DNA from: Planctomycetota bacterium | Lineage (GTDB): Bacteria; Planctomycetota; Phycisphaerae; UBA1845; PWPN01 | Direction: 5' to 3' | Assembly: GCA_029550525.1 (NCBI GenBank) | Contig: JAKPHF010000077.1 | Span: 372,001 to 436,000 of the forward strand | Length of the DNA: 64,000 bases | Shown here: positions 7,697-15,619 of the stretch, in pieces | Numbering within the stretch: the first letter of the stretch is position 1 | Layout: each line of letters starts with the position of its first letter | Position numbers and translations under genes: made by a program | The notes under the pieces: model-generated | Told to the model about the DNA's origin: nothing | What the model saw: the letters and a program-made list of their open reading frames with translations, nothing else | Database searches by the model: none

Positions 7697-10600
7697 AGCC
7701 AACCCCGTCCGGTGCTGGCAGCGCATGCCCTGGCCGGCAGCCGAATTGATCCGCAATCTCGAAGCGGGACCGTTCGTGCAGGCCCGCGCTCAGGGCGAGA
7801 ACGAATACAACGCCCTGGTGTCAAAGCTGCGCCGCGAATCGGTCGCCAAGCCCACGCTCTTCGTGGGCGCGGGCACTTGCGGATTGGGCGCCGGGGCGGC
7901 CAAGACACTGGCGACTGCGCGCGAGTACCTGGCCGCACACCAGGTGGACGCGGACATCGTCGAAGTCGGCTGCGTGGGGCTCTGCTCGGAGGAGCCCATC
8001 GTCGATGTGCAGCTTCCGGGCCGCACACGCATCAGCTTCGGCAACGTGACCAGCGAGAACGTCGCCGGCCTGCTCGAGCACGCGCTGGCCGGCCAGATTC
8101 CCGCCGACATGGTCCTCGGGCAGTATCGCCCGCAGAACGGCGAGGAAGTCTGGGATGACGTGCCCTTCATGGACGAACACCCGTTCATGCGCATGCAGCG
8201 CCGCGTCGTGCTCATCAACAGTGGCTTGATCGATCCCGGGAGCATCGACGAGTACATCGCTCGCGGCGGATATTCGGCACTGGCCAAGGCCCTCCGGACG
8301 CAGACGCCCGAGCAGGTCTGCGACACGGTCGAAACGTCCGGGCTCCGCGGGCGCGGCGGCGGCGGCTTCCCCACGGGCCGAAAGTGGAAATTCGCCCGCC
8401 AGACGCCCGGGACTGACAAGTACCTCATCTGCAACGCCGACGAAGGCGACCCCGGCGCGTTCATGGACCGCGCGGTGAGCGAGAGCGATCCGCATCGGCT
8501 GCTCGAGGGCATGGCCATTGCGGCGTACGCCATCGGCGCTTCGCACGCGTACATCTACATCCGGGCCGAGTACCCGCTGGCCATCCAGCGGCTCGAGAAG
8601 GCCATCGAGCAGGCGAAAGCGTACCGCTTGTTGGGCGACCGCATTCTCGGGACGGACTTCTCGCTGGACATTCGCATCAAGATGGGAGCCGGCGCGTTCG
8701 TGTGCGGCGAGGAGACCGCTCTCATCCACAGCATCGAAGGCCGACGCGGCATGCCTCGGCCGCGCCCGCCGTTCCCCGCGGCCTCCGGCTTGTTCGGCAA
8801 GCCCACGGTGATCAACAACGTTGAAACGTTGGCCAACCTGCCGCTCATCATCGAGAACGGGGCTGAGTGGTACGCGTCCATGGGCACCGAGGGCAGCAAG
8901 GGCACGAAAGTGTTCGCGCTGTCGGGCATGGTGCGCCGCACGGGCCTCGTCGAGATCCCCATGGGCACCACGCTGCGAGAGGTGGTCTTCGAGATCGGCG
9001 GCGGCGTGCCGGGCGGCCGCAAATGCAAGGCGGTGCAGATCGGCGGGCCGTCGGGCGGCTGCGTGCCCGAAGCCCATCTCGACATTCCCACCGACTATGA
9101 AGCCCTCCGCAAGTTCGGCACGATCATGGGTTCGGGCGGCCTGGTCGTGGTGGACGAGACGACCTGCATGGTCGATTTCGCCAAGTTCTTCATGGAGTTC
9201 ATCCAGAGCGAATCGTGCGGCAAGTGCATCCCGTGCCGAGAGGGCACCCGCCGGATGCTGGAAATCCTCCAGGCCATCACGCGGCCTCGCCGCAAGGAGA
9301 ACGGCACGGACGCCTTGCTGCGTTTCCAGGGCATCATGTACCTCAAGGAGCTCGGCGAAACCATCAAGAAGACCAGCTTGTGCGGCCTGGGGCAGACCGC
9401 GCCCAATCCGGTGCTGAGCACGCTGCAATGGTTCCGCGACGAATATGAGGCACACATCTATGACCGGCGCTGCCCGGCCGGGGCCTGCAAGGAACTGGTG
9501 GGGGCGCCCTGCCAGAACACCTGCCCGGCCGGCACGGAGGTCTGGCGCTATGTCGCTCATATCGCGCGGGGCGAATACAAGGAAGCCTACAAAGTCATCC
9601 GCGAAGCGTTGCCCTTCCCGTCGGTGTGCGCTCGCGTCTGTCATCACCCGTGCGAGTTCATGTGCCGGGCCGGTGTGACCGGCGGCGAGCCCATCGCCGT
9701 TCGCACGCTCAAGCGGTTCGTGGTCGATCGCGTTTCGGCCAACACCTACGCGCCGGACGTCAAACCCGCCGACCCCGACGGCCCGAAGATTGCGGTCATC
9801 GGCGCCGGCCCCTCGGGTCTGACCGCCGCCTATTACCTGGGCACCATGGGCTATGCCGTCACCGTCTTCGAACGCGAGGATCAGGCCGGCGGCATGCTCG
9901 CGGGCGCCATTCCCGAGTATCGTCTCTCGCGCAGCCAGTTGCGATACGAGATCGACCGGATGCTCGTGTCCAACGTCGAGCTGCGTTACAACCAGGTGCT
10001 CGGCCGCGACTTCACACTCGACGATCTGCTCGGCCCCATGGGCTTCAAGGCCGTCTACATCGCCACGGGCGCTCACCACAGCCGTCGCATGGGCGTGCCG
10101 GGCGAGGACGACGGATGCGAGGGCCTATTTACCGGCATCCAATTCCTCAAGGCCTACAACCTGCACGGCCGCGAGCTGGCCAAGGGACGCGTGGGCGTGG
10201 TCGGCGGAGGCAACTCGGCCATCGACGCCGCCCGCGTCGCGTTGCGGCAAAAGCGGGTGGACAAGGTCACCGTCTTCTACCGTCGCACGCAGGCCGAAAT
10301 GCCCGCCTACAAGGAAGAGATCGACGCCGCCTGGGAGGAGAACATCGAGCTGCGCACGCTGGAAGCGCCGGTGCGCGTGCTTAGCCGGGACGGCAAGCTC
10401 ACGGGTCTCGAGGTAGTCAGTTGCAAGCTGGGTGACCCTGACGGTTCGGGCCGCCGGAAGGCCACGCCTATCCCCGGTTCCGAGCACGTCTTCGAGCTGG
10501 ACACGCTGATTGTGGCCATCAGCGAGCAGCCGGAGACCGAGGGCCTGGCCGGACTGGAGCTCAATCCCGACGGCACGCTGCGAGTTAACCCCGAGTCGAT

Positions 10601-10955
10601 GGCCACAAGCCGACCCGGCGTGTTTGCCGGCGGCGACGTGGTGACCGGTCCCAACAGCGTGGTGGACGCCATCGCGGCCGGCAAGCGGGCCGCCCACATG
10701 ATCGCCAACTATGTAAGCGGCCGACTCCTGCGGACGCTTCCCAAGGTCAAGTTGCCGAGTGTGTACGTCGAGCCTGTGGGATTCGACGACGAAGAGGAAG
10801 GCGAAAGCGCGTCGCGCGTCGAGCCGCCGTTGCTCACCGTCTCCAAACGCCGCAAGAACTTCGCCGAGGTGGAACTGTGCATCTCGGAGGAGGATGCGCG
10901 GCGTGAGGCCAGGCGATGCCTGCGCTGCGACCTGGAGTTCACGCAGCCGGTGTGA
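7683..10955 (+). CDS. Fused HndB/HndC (NuoF-like) and GltD/NfnB-like flavoprotein subunit
   Basis: A 1090-residue fusion. About 45-140 is a thioredoxin-like [2Fe-2S] domain (GTCGLGAGA, GCVGLC) like HndB. About 165-590 is the NuoF/HndC flavin core: FMN motif GRGGGGFPTG, NADH motif CNADEGDPG, GEETAL, and 4Fe-4S ligands in ESCGKCIPCREGT plus a later Cys in TSLCGLG. Where HndC or HydB normally carries a two-cluster ferredoxin tail, only CPAGACK remains. It is followed from about 615 by a Cys-rich Fer4_20-type segment (CQNTCPAGTEVW, CARVCHHPCEFMC) and from about 700 a glutamate-synthase small-subunit/NfnB-like oxidoreductase with an FAD site (VIGAGPSGLTAA) and an NAD(P) site (VVGGGNSAIDAA). Two pyridine-nucleotide sites in one chain suggest NADH/NADPH/ferredoxin coupling or electron bifurcation; that role is inference. 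Confidence 0.88.
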   Translation: MSNHEANPVRCWQRMPWPAAELIRNLEAGPFVQARAQGENEYNALVSKLRRESVAKPTLFVGAGTCGLGAGAAKTLATAREYLAAHQVDADIVEVGCVGLCSEEPIVDVQLPGRTRISFGNVTSENVAGLLEHALAGQIPADMVLGQYRPQNGEEVWDDVPFMDEHPFMRMQRRVVLINSGLIDPGSIDEYIARGGYSALAKALRTQTPEQVCDTVETSGLRGRGGGGFPTGRKWKFARQTPGTDKYLICNADEGDPGAFMDRAVSESDPHRLLEGMAIAAYAIGASHAYIYIRAEYPLAIQRLEKAIEQAKAYRLLGDRILGTDFSLDIRIKMGAGAFVCGEETALIHSIEGRRGMPRPRPPFPAASGLFGKPTVINNVETLANLPLIIENGAEWYASMGTEGSKGTKVFALSGMVRRTGLVEIPMGTTLREVVFEIGGGVPGGRKCKAVQIGGPSGGCVPEAHLDIPTDYEALRKFGTIMGSGGLVVVDETTCMVDFAKFFMEFIQSESCGKCIPCREGTRRMLEILQAITRPRRKENGTDALLRFQGIMYLKELGETIKKTSLCGLGQTAPNPVLSTLQWFRDEYEAHIYDRRCPAGACKELVGAPCQNTCPAGTEVWRYVAHIARGEYKEAYKVIREALPFPSVCARVCHHPCEFMCRAGVTGGEPIAVRTLKRFVVDRVSANTYAPDVKPADPDGPKIAVIGAGPSGLTAAYYLGTMGYAVTVFEREDQAGGMLAGAIPEYRLSRSQLRYEIDRMLVSNVELRYNQVLGRDFTLDDLLGPMGFKAVYIATGAHHSRRMGVPGEDDGCEGLFTGIQFLKAYNLHGRELAKGRVGVVGGGNSAIDAARVALRQKRVDKVTVFYRRTQAEMPAYKEEIDAAWEENIELRTLEAPVRVLSRDGKLTGLEVVSCKLGDPDGSGRRKATPIPGSEHVFELDTLIVAISEQPETEGLAGLELNPDGTLRVNPESMATSRPGVFAGGDVVTGPNSVVDAIAAGKRAAHMIANYVSGRLLRTLPKVKLPSVYVEPVGFDDEEEGESASRVEPPLLTVSKRRKNFAEVELCISEEDARREARRCLRCDLEFTQPV

Positions 10956-10975
10956 TGTGGGGAAGTAGCGAAGAC

Positions 10976-11005
10976 TGACGCAAAGACGCGGTGACGCGGC
11001 GAAAA
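10976..11005. repeat. 8-nt-period repeat between hydrogenase genes
   Basis: Units resembling GACGCGGT/GACGCGGC sit in the 116-nt gap between the fused flavoprotein gene and hydA. The same unit recurs near 63730 and, on the opposite strand, near 1850. Confidence 0.5.
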
Positions 11006-11071
11006 AAACAGGAAGAGTGATACCGGCGCGGAAGTGATTCCGGGCCGGAATGCCAGGAAGAGGCTTGAAAC

Positions 11072-12793
11072 ATGATCCATGTCGAGATTGACGGCCGGCC
11101 GGTGCAAGCCAACGCGGGCGAGACGATTCTGAACGTGCTCGAACGCAACGGCGTCAACGTGCCGACGTTATGCCACCTCAAGGGACTGACGCCCACCGGG
11201 GCGTGCCGCATGTGCGTGGTGGAAGTCGAGGGCTCACCGACGCTCGTGCCCAGTTGCTCCTACCCGGTCGGGGCGGGCATGAAGATCCGAACTCGCACGC
11301 CCGAGGTGCTCAACGCCCGGCGCATGATCGTCGAGCTGTTGCTGAGCAACCATCCCGAAGACTGCCTGTACTGCGGGCGGAGCGGCAAGTGTGACCTGCA
11401 GAAGCTCGCCCAGGATCTGGGCGTGCGTCAGCGACGGTTCCGCGGGGCCAAGAGCGAGCGGGAAATGGACGTGTCCAGCCCGTCCATCACCCGCGATCCC
11501 GAAAAGTGCGTCCTGTGCGGCAAGTGCGTGCGGGTCTGCGAGGAGATCCAGGGCGTAGCGGCCATCGACTTCGTGGGCCGCGGGGCTCGGACGTTCGTCG
11601 GATGCGCGTTCGACAGAGGCCTGAACGTGTCGAGCTGCATCAATTGCGGTCAGTGCATCCTGGTCTGTCCGACCGGTGCCCTAACTGAACGCTCATACCT
11701 GAACGAGGTCATGGCCGCGCTGGCCGATCCCGGCAAGACGGTCGTGGTGCAGCACGCCCCGGCCGTCTCGGTTTCGCTGGCCGAGGAGTTCGGCATGCCA
11801 GCCGGCCAGGACGTGGACGGCAAGATGGTGGCGGCCTTGCGGCGGATCGGCTTCGCCCGCGTGTTCGATACATCGTTCGCTGCCGATCTGACCATCATGG
11901 AGGAAGGCTCGGAGCTCGTCCATCGCATCAAGACCGGCGGCGTGCTGCCCATGCTGACCAGTTGCTCGCCGGGATGGATCAAGTTCGTGGAGCAGTTCTA
12001 CCCCGACTTCATCCCCAACGTCTCCACCTGCAAGAGTCCGCAGCAGATGATGGGGGCCGTCATCAAGAACTTCTGGGCTCAGCGCGAGGGCATCAGTCCC
12101 GCCGACGTGGTCAGCGTGTCGATCATGCCCTGCACGGCCAAGAAGTTCGAGTGCGGCCGCGAAGAGATGAGCCACCATCACGTGCCTGACGTGGATTACG
12201 TGCTGACCACGCGCGAATTGGGCGAACTGCTGAGGGTGTTCGGCGTCGATCTGACGGCCATGGAGCCCGAGACCGCCGACACGCCCTTCGGCGAGCGGAC
12301 CAGCGCGGGCAAATTGTTCGGGGCCAGCGGCGGCGTGATGGAAGCGGCCATCCGCAGTGCCCATTTCCTGTTGACCGGTCGCGAGATGGCCGACCTGCGC
12401 ATCGAGCCCCTGCGGGGCATGGACGGATGCAAGGAACTGCATACGGAGATTGACGGGGTCAAGATCGGAGCCGCCGTCGTCAGCGGGCTGGGCAACGCCC
12501 GCAAGCTGCTCGATTCCATCCGGGCGGGTCGCAGCGATCTGCAGTTCATCGAGGTGATGACCTGTCCGGGCGGCTGCATCGCCGGTGGTGGCCAGCCCCT
12601 GGGCGCTGACCCCGAATCGGTGCGGGCGCGCATGAGGGCTCTTTATCAGATCGACGAAAACGCTCCCGTGCGGGTCAGCCACAAGAACGAACACGTCAAG
12701 CGCCTTTACGACGAGTTCCTCGGCGCCCCGCTCGGCGAGAAGAGCCACCATCTGTTACATACGCGATACCAGCGCCGAAAGGTACTCGTGTGA
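11072..12793 (+). CDS. hydA: [FeFe] hydrogenase catalytic subunit (HndD/HydA type)
   Basis: A 573-residue modular hydrogenase. About 1-80 is a plant-type [2Fe-2S] domain, then a His-Cys3 4Fe-4S domain (HPEDCLYCGRSGKCDLQ), two 4Fe-4S motifs (CVLCGKCVRVC, CINCGQCILVCP), and the H-cluster domain. The signatures are L1 TSCSPGW (Cys298), L2 MPCTAKKFE (Cys354) and L3 EVMTCPGGCIAGGGQP (Cys498, Cys502). A small-subunit-like tail (NEHVKRLYDEFLG) ends it. It catalyses 2H+ + 2e- to H2 in either direction. The residue directly before the L1 Pro is Ser rather than the usual second Cys. The upstream flavoprotein and HndA-like subunits predict an NAD(P)H-linked, possibly bifurcating enzyme. No hydEFG maturases are in the window. 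Confidence 0.95.
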   Translation: MIHVEIDGRPVQANAGETILNVLERNGVNVPTLCHLKGLTPTGACRMCVVEVEGSPTLVPSCSYPVGAGMKIRTRTPEVLNARRMIVELLLSNHPEDCLYCGRSGKCDLQKLAQDLGVRQRRFRGAKSEREMDVSSPSITRDPEKCVLCGKCVRVCEEIQGVAAIDFVGRGARTFVGCAFDRGLNVSSCINCGQCILVCPTGALTERSYLNEVMAALADPGKTVVVQHAPAVSVSLAEEFGMPAGQDVDGKMVAALRRIGFARVFDTSFAADLTIMEEGSELVHRIKTGGVLPMLTSCSPGWIKFVEQFYPDFIPNVSTCKSPQQMMGAVIKNFWAQREGISPADVVSVSIMPCTAKKFECGREEMSHHHVPDVDYVLTTRELGELLRVFGVDLTAMEPETADTPFGERTSAGKLFGASGGVMEAAIRSAHFLLTGREMADLRIEPLRGMDGCKELHTEIDGVKIGAAVVSGLGNARKLLDSIRAGRSDLQFIEVMTCPGGCIAGGGQPLGADPESVRARMRALYQIDENAPVRVSHKNEHVKRLYDEFLGAPLGEKSHHLLHTRYQRRKVLV

Positions 12794-12970
12794 ATGAATG
12801 ACGAATGACGAAATCAGGATGACGAATGGGCTATGAGCTGTGAGCTTTGAGCTATGAGCCGGAAAGAAGGATGACGAAGCACGAATGAATGACTGGGAGT
12901 GGATGATTTCACATCCTGTCTCGTCATTCGGATTTCATTCGTCATTCGTCATTCGGGCTTCGTCATTCCG
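12794..12970. repeat. Heptad-period repeat array with inverted arms
   Basis: Units like GACGAAT repeat on the left (about 12798-12830), a core of GAGCTAT-like heptads follows (12831-12858), and the right part (about 12922-12965) carries the complement (CATTCGT), so the array is an imperfect large palindrome. It lies in the gap between hydA and the response regulator. Confidence 0.7.
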
Positions 12971-12985
12971 TTTCGGGAGATGCCT

Positions 12986-13408
12986 ATGAGCAACGAACAG
13001 ACCATATTCGTGGTTGACGACGATCCGGACATTCTCGACCAGGTGAGCCTGATTCTGCAAAGTGACGGCTACCGGGTGATCACCGCGGGCGGCCAGAACG
13101 AAGCAGAAGAGATGCTCATGATGCACCGGCCGGATCTGGCGATTGTGGATCTGATGATGGAAGAACGCGATTCAGGCTTCACGCTCTGCCATGAGATCAA
13201 GAAGCTGTATCCGGGCACGCCGGTGATCTTGCTGACCTCGGTAAAGGCGGCAACCGGCATCTCGTTCGCAGCCACCACTGCCGAGCAGCAGTCGTGGGTC
13301 AAGGCAGATCGCATCATGGACAAGCCCGCGCGCCCCGAGCAGCTCAAGGCCGAAGTGCGGCGGCTCCTGGCCTCGGCCGCGGTCGCATCCGCCGCAACCA
13401 CCGGCTGA
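12986..13408 (+). CDS. Single-domain response regulator of the hydrogenase locus
   Basis: A 140-residue CheY-like receiver without an output domain. The start at 12986 follows GGGAGATGCCT; the upstream in-frame sequence is repeat DNA and is excluded. The phosphorylation pocket is intact: DDD near residue 10, phospho-acceptor Asp55 in AIVDLMMEE, Thr in LLTSV, Lys in MDKPA. The DLMMEE..DSG loop is longer than in CheY. Lying between the hydrogenase and two histidine kinases of the same orientation, it is a likely phosphate acceptor from one of them. With no DNA-binding domain it may act by protein contact or as a phosphorelay intermediate. Confidence 0.85.
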   Translation: MSNEQTIFVVDDDPDILDQVSLILQSDGYRVITAGGQNEAEEMLMMHRPDLAIVDLMMEERDSGFTLCHEIKKLYPGTPVILLTSVKAATGISFAATTAEQQSWVKADRIMDKPARPEQLKAEVRRLLASAAVASAATTG

Positions 13409-13428
13409 CCGAACGCGCCGAAACCAAA

Positions 13429-13460
13429 GCGAGCGGCGGGGTTTACCCCCGCCGACTCGT
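13429..13460 (+). repeat. Dispersed palindromic repeat (P1), plus a related palindrome at 13553-13573
   Basis: AGCGAG, the CGGCGGGG-TTTAC-CCCCGCCG palindrome (13434-13454), then GACTC. A second palindrome at 13553-13573 (CCTCCGGG-TTGAA-CCCGGAGG) keeps the shape and loop with different stem bases, indicating selection for structure. Confidence 0.6.
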
Positions 13461-13634
13461 TGCGAGAGGGTGTGTACTCCGTGCTCGAAACGACGGGGAA
13501 GGTATGCTCCTCATTGAGATCGCGGGGAAAACACTCCTCAGTCGAACAAAGACCTCCGGGTTGAACCCGGAGGCTCGCGGGTTCGGACGCGACAGTTCGT
13601 GACGGGGAACACCGCAGTCAGACGTGGGCATGCC

Positions 13635-15608
13635 ATGTCATCGACCTGTTTCGTCGAGACGATCAAGGAGCGCTGCCGGGTCTGCTACACGTGTGTGCGT
13701 GAGTGCCCGGCCAAGGCCATCCGCATCGCCGACGGCCAGGCCGAAGTCATCCCCGAACGCTGCATCGCCTGCGGCAACTGCGTGCGCGTGTGCAGCCAGA
13801 GCGCCAAGCAGGCCGCCAGTTCCGTCGAGCAGGTGTTGACGCTCCTGTCCGGCGACCAGCCCGTCGCGGCCATTCTCGCTCCCAGTTTCCCGGCCGAGTT
13901 CGGCGACACCGATTATCGCACACTCGTGGGCATGCTGCGGGCCGCCGGCTTCGACCTGGTTTGCGAAGTCGCATTCGGTGCCGATTTGGTCGCTCGCCAG
14001 TACGAACGGATCCTGGCCACCTGCAACGGCCGGCGCTTCATCTCGACCACCTGTCCGGCCATCGTGCACTACGTCGAGCGATATCATCCCGGTCTGGTCG
14101 ACTCGCTGGCCCCGGTGGTGTCGCCCATGGTGGCCACCGCCCGCGTCCTGCATGCGATTCACGGGCCTGAGCTGCGGATCGTCTTCATCGGACCATGCAT
14201 CGCCAAAAAGGCCGAGGCCATCAGCCCGCACCTGGCCGGCGACGTCGATGCCGCGTTGACCTACCTCGAACTGCGGCAGATGTTCGGCCTCCGCGATATC
14301 TTCCCGGCCGGCACGCCGCCCAGCGAGTTCGACCCGCCGCACTCCGGCACGGGCGGACTGTTCCCCATCAGTCGCGGCATGCTCCAGGCCGCCAACATTT
14401 CCGAGGATCTCATGACCGGCGAGGTCGTCGCCACTGAAGGCCGCAGCCACGTGCTGGAGGCCATCAAGGAGTTCGAATCAGGCGATCTCGGAGCCCGGTT
14501 GCTGGAAGCCCTTTGCTGTCACGGCTGCATCATGGGCGTGGGCATCAACGCCGACACGCCGTTGTTTCATCGCCGTCGTCGCGTCCGCGAGTACGTGTGC
14601 GGGCGGATGGCAGCGCTCGACCGGGATCAGTGGCGCAGCGATATCGAGCGGTTCGCGTCGCTCGACCTTCGCCGGACGTTCGCGCCGAACGACCAGCGCA
14701 TGCCGGCTCCACAGCATGACGAGCTGACCGAAATCATGATCCGCATGGGCAAGCTGCGGCCCGAAGACGAGCTGAATTGCGGGGCGTGTGGCTACGAGAC
14801 CTGCCGCGAACACGCGTTCGCGATCTTCAAGGGCCTGGCCGAGCACGAAATGTGTCTGCCCTATACCATCGATCAGCTCCGCAAGACCATCGCCCAACTC
14901 GCCAACACGCAGGAAGCGCTCATGCAGTCGGAGAAGCTGGCCAGCATGGGCCAGCTCGCCGCCGGCATCGCCCACGAGGTGAACAACCCGCTCGGCGTGG
15001 TGCTCATGTACGCCCACTTGCTCCTCAAGGAATGCGACGAGCACTCCCGCATCCGCGAAGCGCTGCAGACCATCGTCGAGCAGTCGGACCGCTGTAAGAA
15101 GATCGTGGCCGGACTTCTGAACTTCGCACGGCAGACCAAGGTCGTCCGTTACCCGGTCGAGATGCCCGATCTCGTACGGCGGGCTCTGGCGACGCTGACC
15201 GTGCCGCTCGGCATCTCCGTGCGGATCGAACAGCTTACCGATGATGTGACCGCCGAGCTCGATCGCGATCAGATCATCCAGGTGCTGACCAATCTCATCA
15301 GCAACGCAATCGCCGCCATGCCCACCGGCGGCGTGCTGACCATCCGCATCGAGGGCGATGCCCATTCGATCAAACTCAGTGTGTGCGATACAGGCGCGGG
15401 CATTCCCGAGCAGAACCTGTCGAAAATCTTCGAACCATTCTTCACCACCAAACCGATGGGCAAAGGCACGGGCCTGGGCCTGGCCGTAACGTACGGGATC
15501 GTCAAGATGCACTCCGGCGATATCCGGGTGCAATCGAACGCCGATCCGCGGGTTGGTCCCACCGGCACGACGTTCACGGTCATGCTGCCCCGCACGGGCG
15601 GCCCCTGA
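13635..15608 (+). CDS. Sensory [FeFe]-hydrogenase-like histidine kinase
   Basis: A 657-residue fusion. About 10-60 carries two 4Fe-4S motifs (CRVCYTCVREC, CIACGNCVRVC). About 75-340 is an iron-hydrogenase large-subunit domain with L1 STTCPAIV (Cys140), L2 IGPCIAKK (Cys188) and L3 ALCCHGC (Cys294, Cys298). All four H-cluster Cys are kept, but the proton-shuttle Cys is Thr and the L2 Met is Gly, as in sensory HydS-type proteins. About 375-410 is an extra FeS motif (Cys382-x2-Cys385-x4-Cys390-x16-Cys407). A HisKA domain (His447 in GIAHEVNNPLG) and an ATPase domain (N box NLISNAIAAM; G boxes DTGAGIP and GKGTGLGLAV) follow. It is cytoplasmic. The expected role is to sense H2 or redox state and phosphorylate a receiver. 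ATG 13635 is chosen over GTG 13599 because it begins the ferredoxin module; the ribosome site is weak either way. Confidence 0.88.
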   Translation: MSSTCFVETIKERCRVCYTCVRECPAKAIRIADGQAEVIPERCIACGNCVRVCSQSAKQAASSVEQVLTLLSGDQPVAAILAPSFPAEFGDTDYRTLVGMLRAAGFDLVCEVAFGADLVARQYERILATCNGRRFISTTCPAIVHYVERYHPGLVDSLAPVVSPMVATARVLHAIHGPELRIVFIGPCIAKKAEAISPHLAGDVDAALTYLELRQMFGLRDIFPAGTPPSEFDPPHSGTGGLFPISRGMLQAANISEDLMTGEVVATEGRSHVLEAIKEFESGDLGARLLEALCCHGCIMGVGINADTPLFHRRRRVREYVCGRMAALDRDQWRSDIERFASLDLRRTFAPNDQRMPAPQHDELTEIMIRMGKLRPEDELNCGACGYETCREHAFAIFKGLAEHEMCLPYTIDQLRKTIAQLANTQEALMQSEKLASMGQLAAGIAHEVNNPLGVVLMYAHLLLKECDEHSRIREALQTIVEQSDRCKKIVAGLLNFARQTKVVRYPVEMPDLVRRALATLTVPLGISVRIEQLTDDVTAELDRDQIIQVLTNLISNAIAAMPTGGVLTIRIEGDAHSIKLSVCDTGAGIPEQNLSKIFEPFFTTKPMGKGTGLGLAVTYGIVKMHSGDIRVQSNADPRVGPTGTTFTVMLPRTGGP

Positions 15609-15619
15609 GGGCAAATGCA

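Noticed and set aside
7821..10079. 752-codon open frame opposite the fused flavoprotein gene
   Set aside because: Antisense shadow; the plus-strand frame has FMN, NADH, FAD and Fe-S motifs.
12899..12985. N-terminal extension of the response regulator
   Set aside because: It is encoded by the inverted GACGAAT heptad repeat; the receiver starts at 12986 after a ribosome site.
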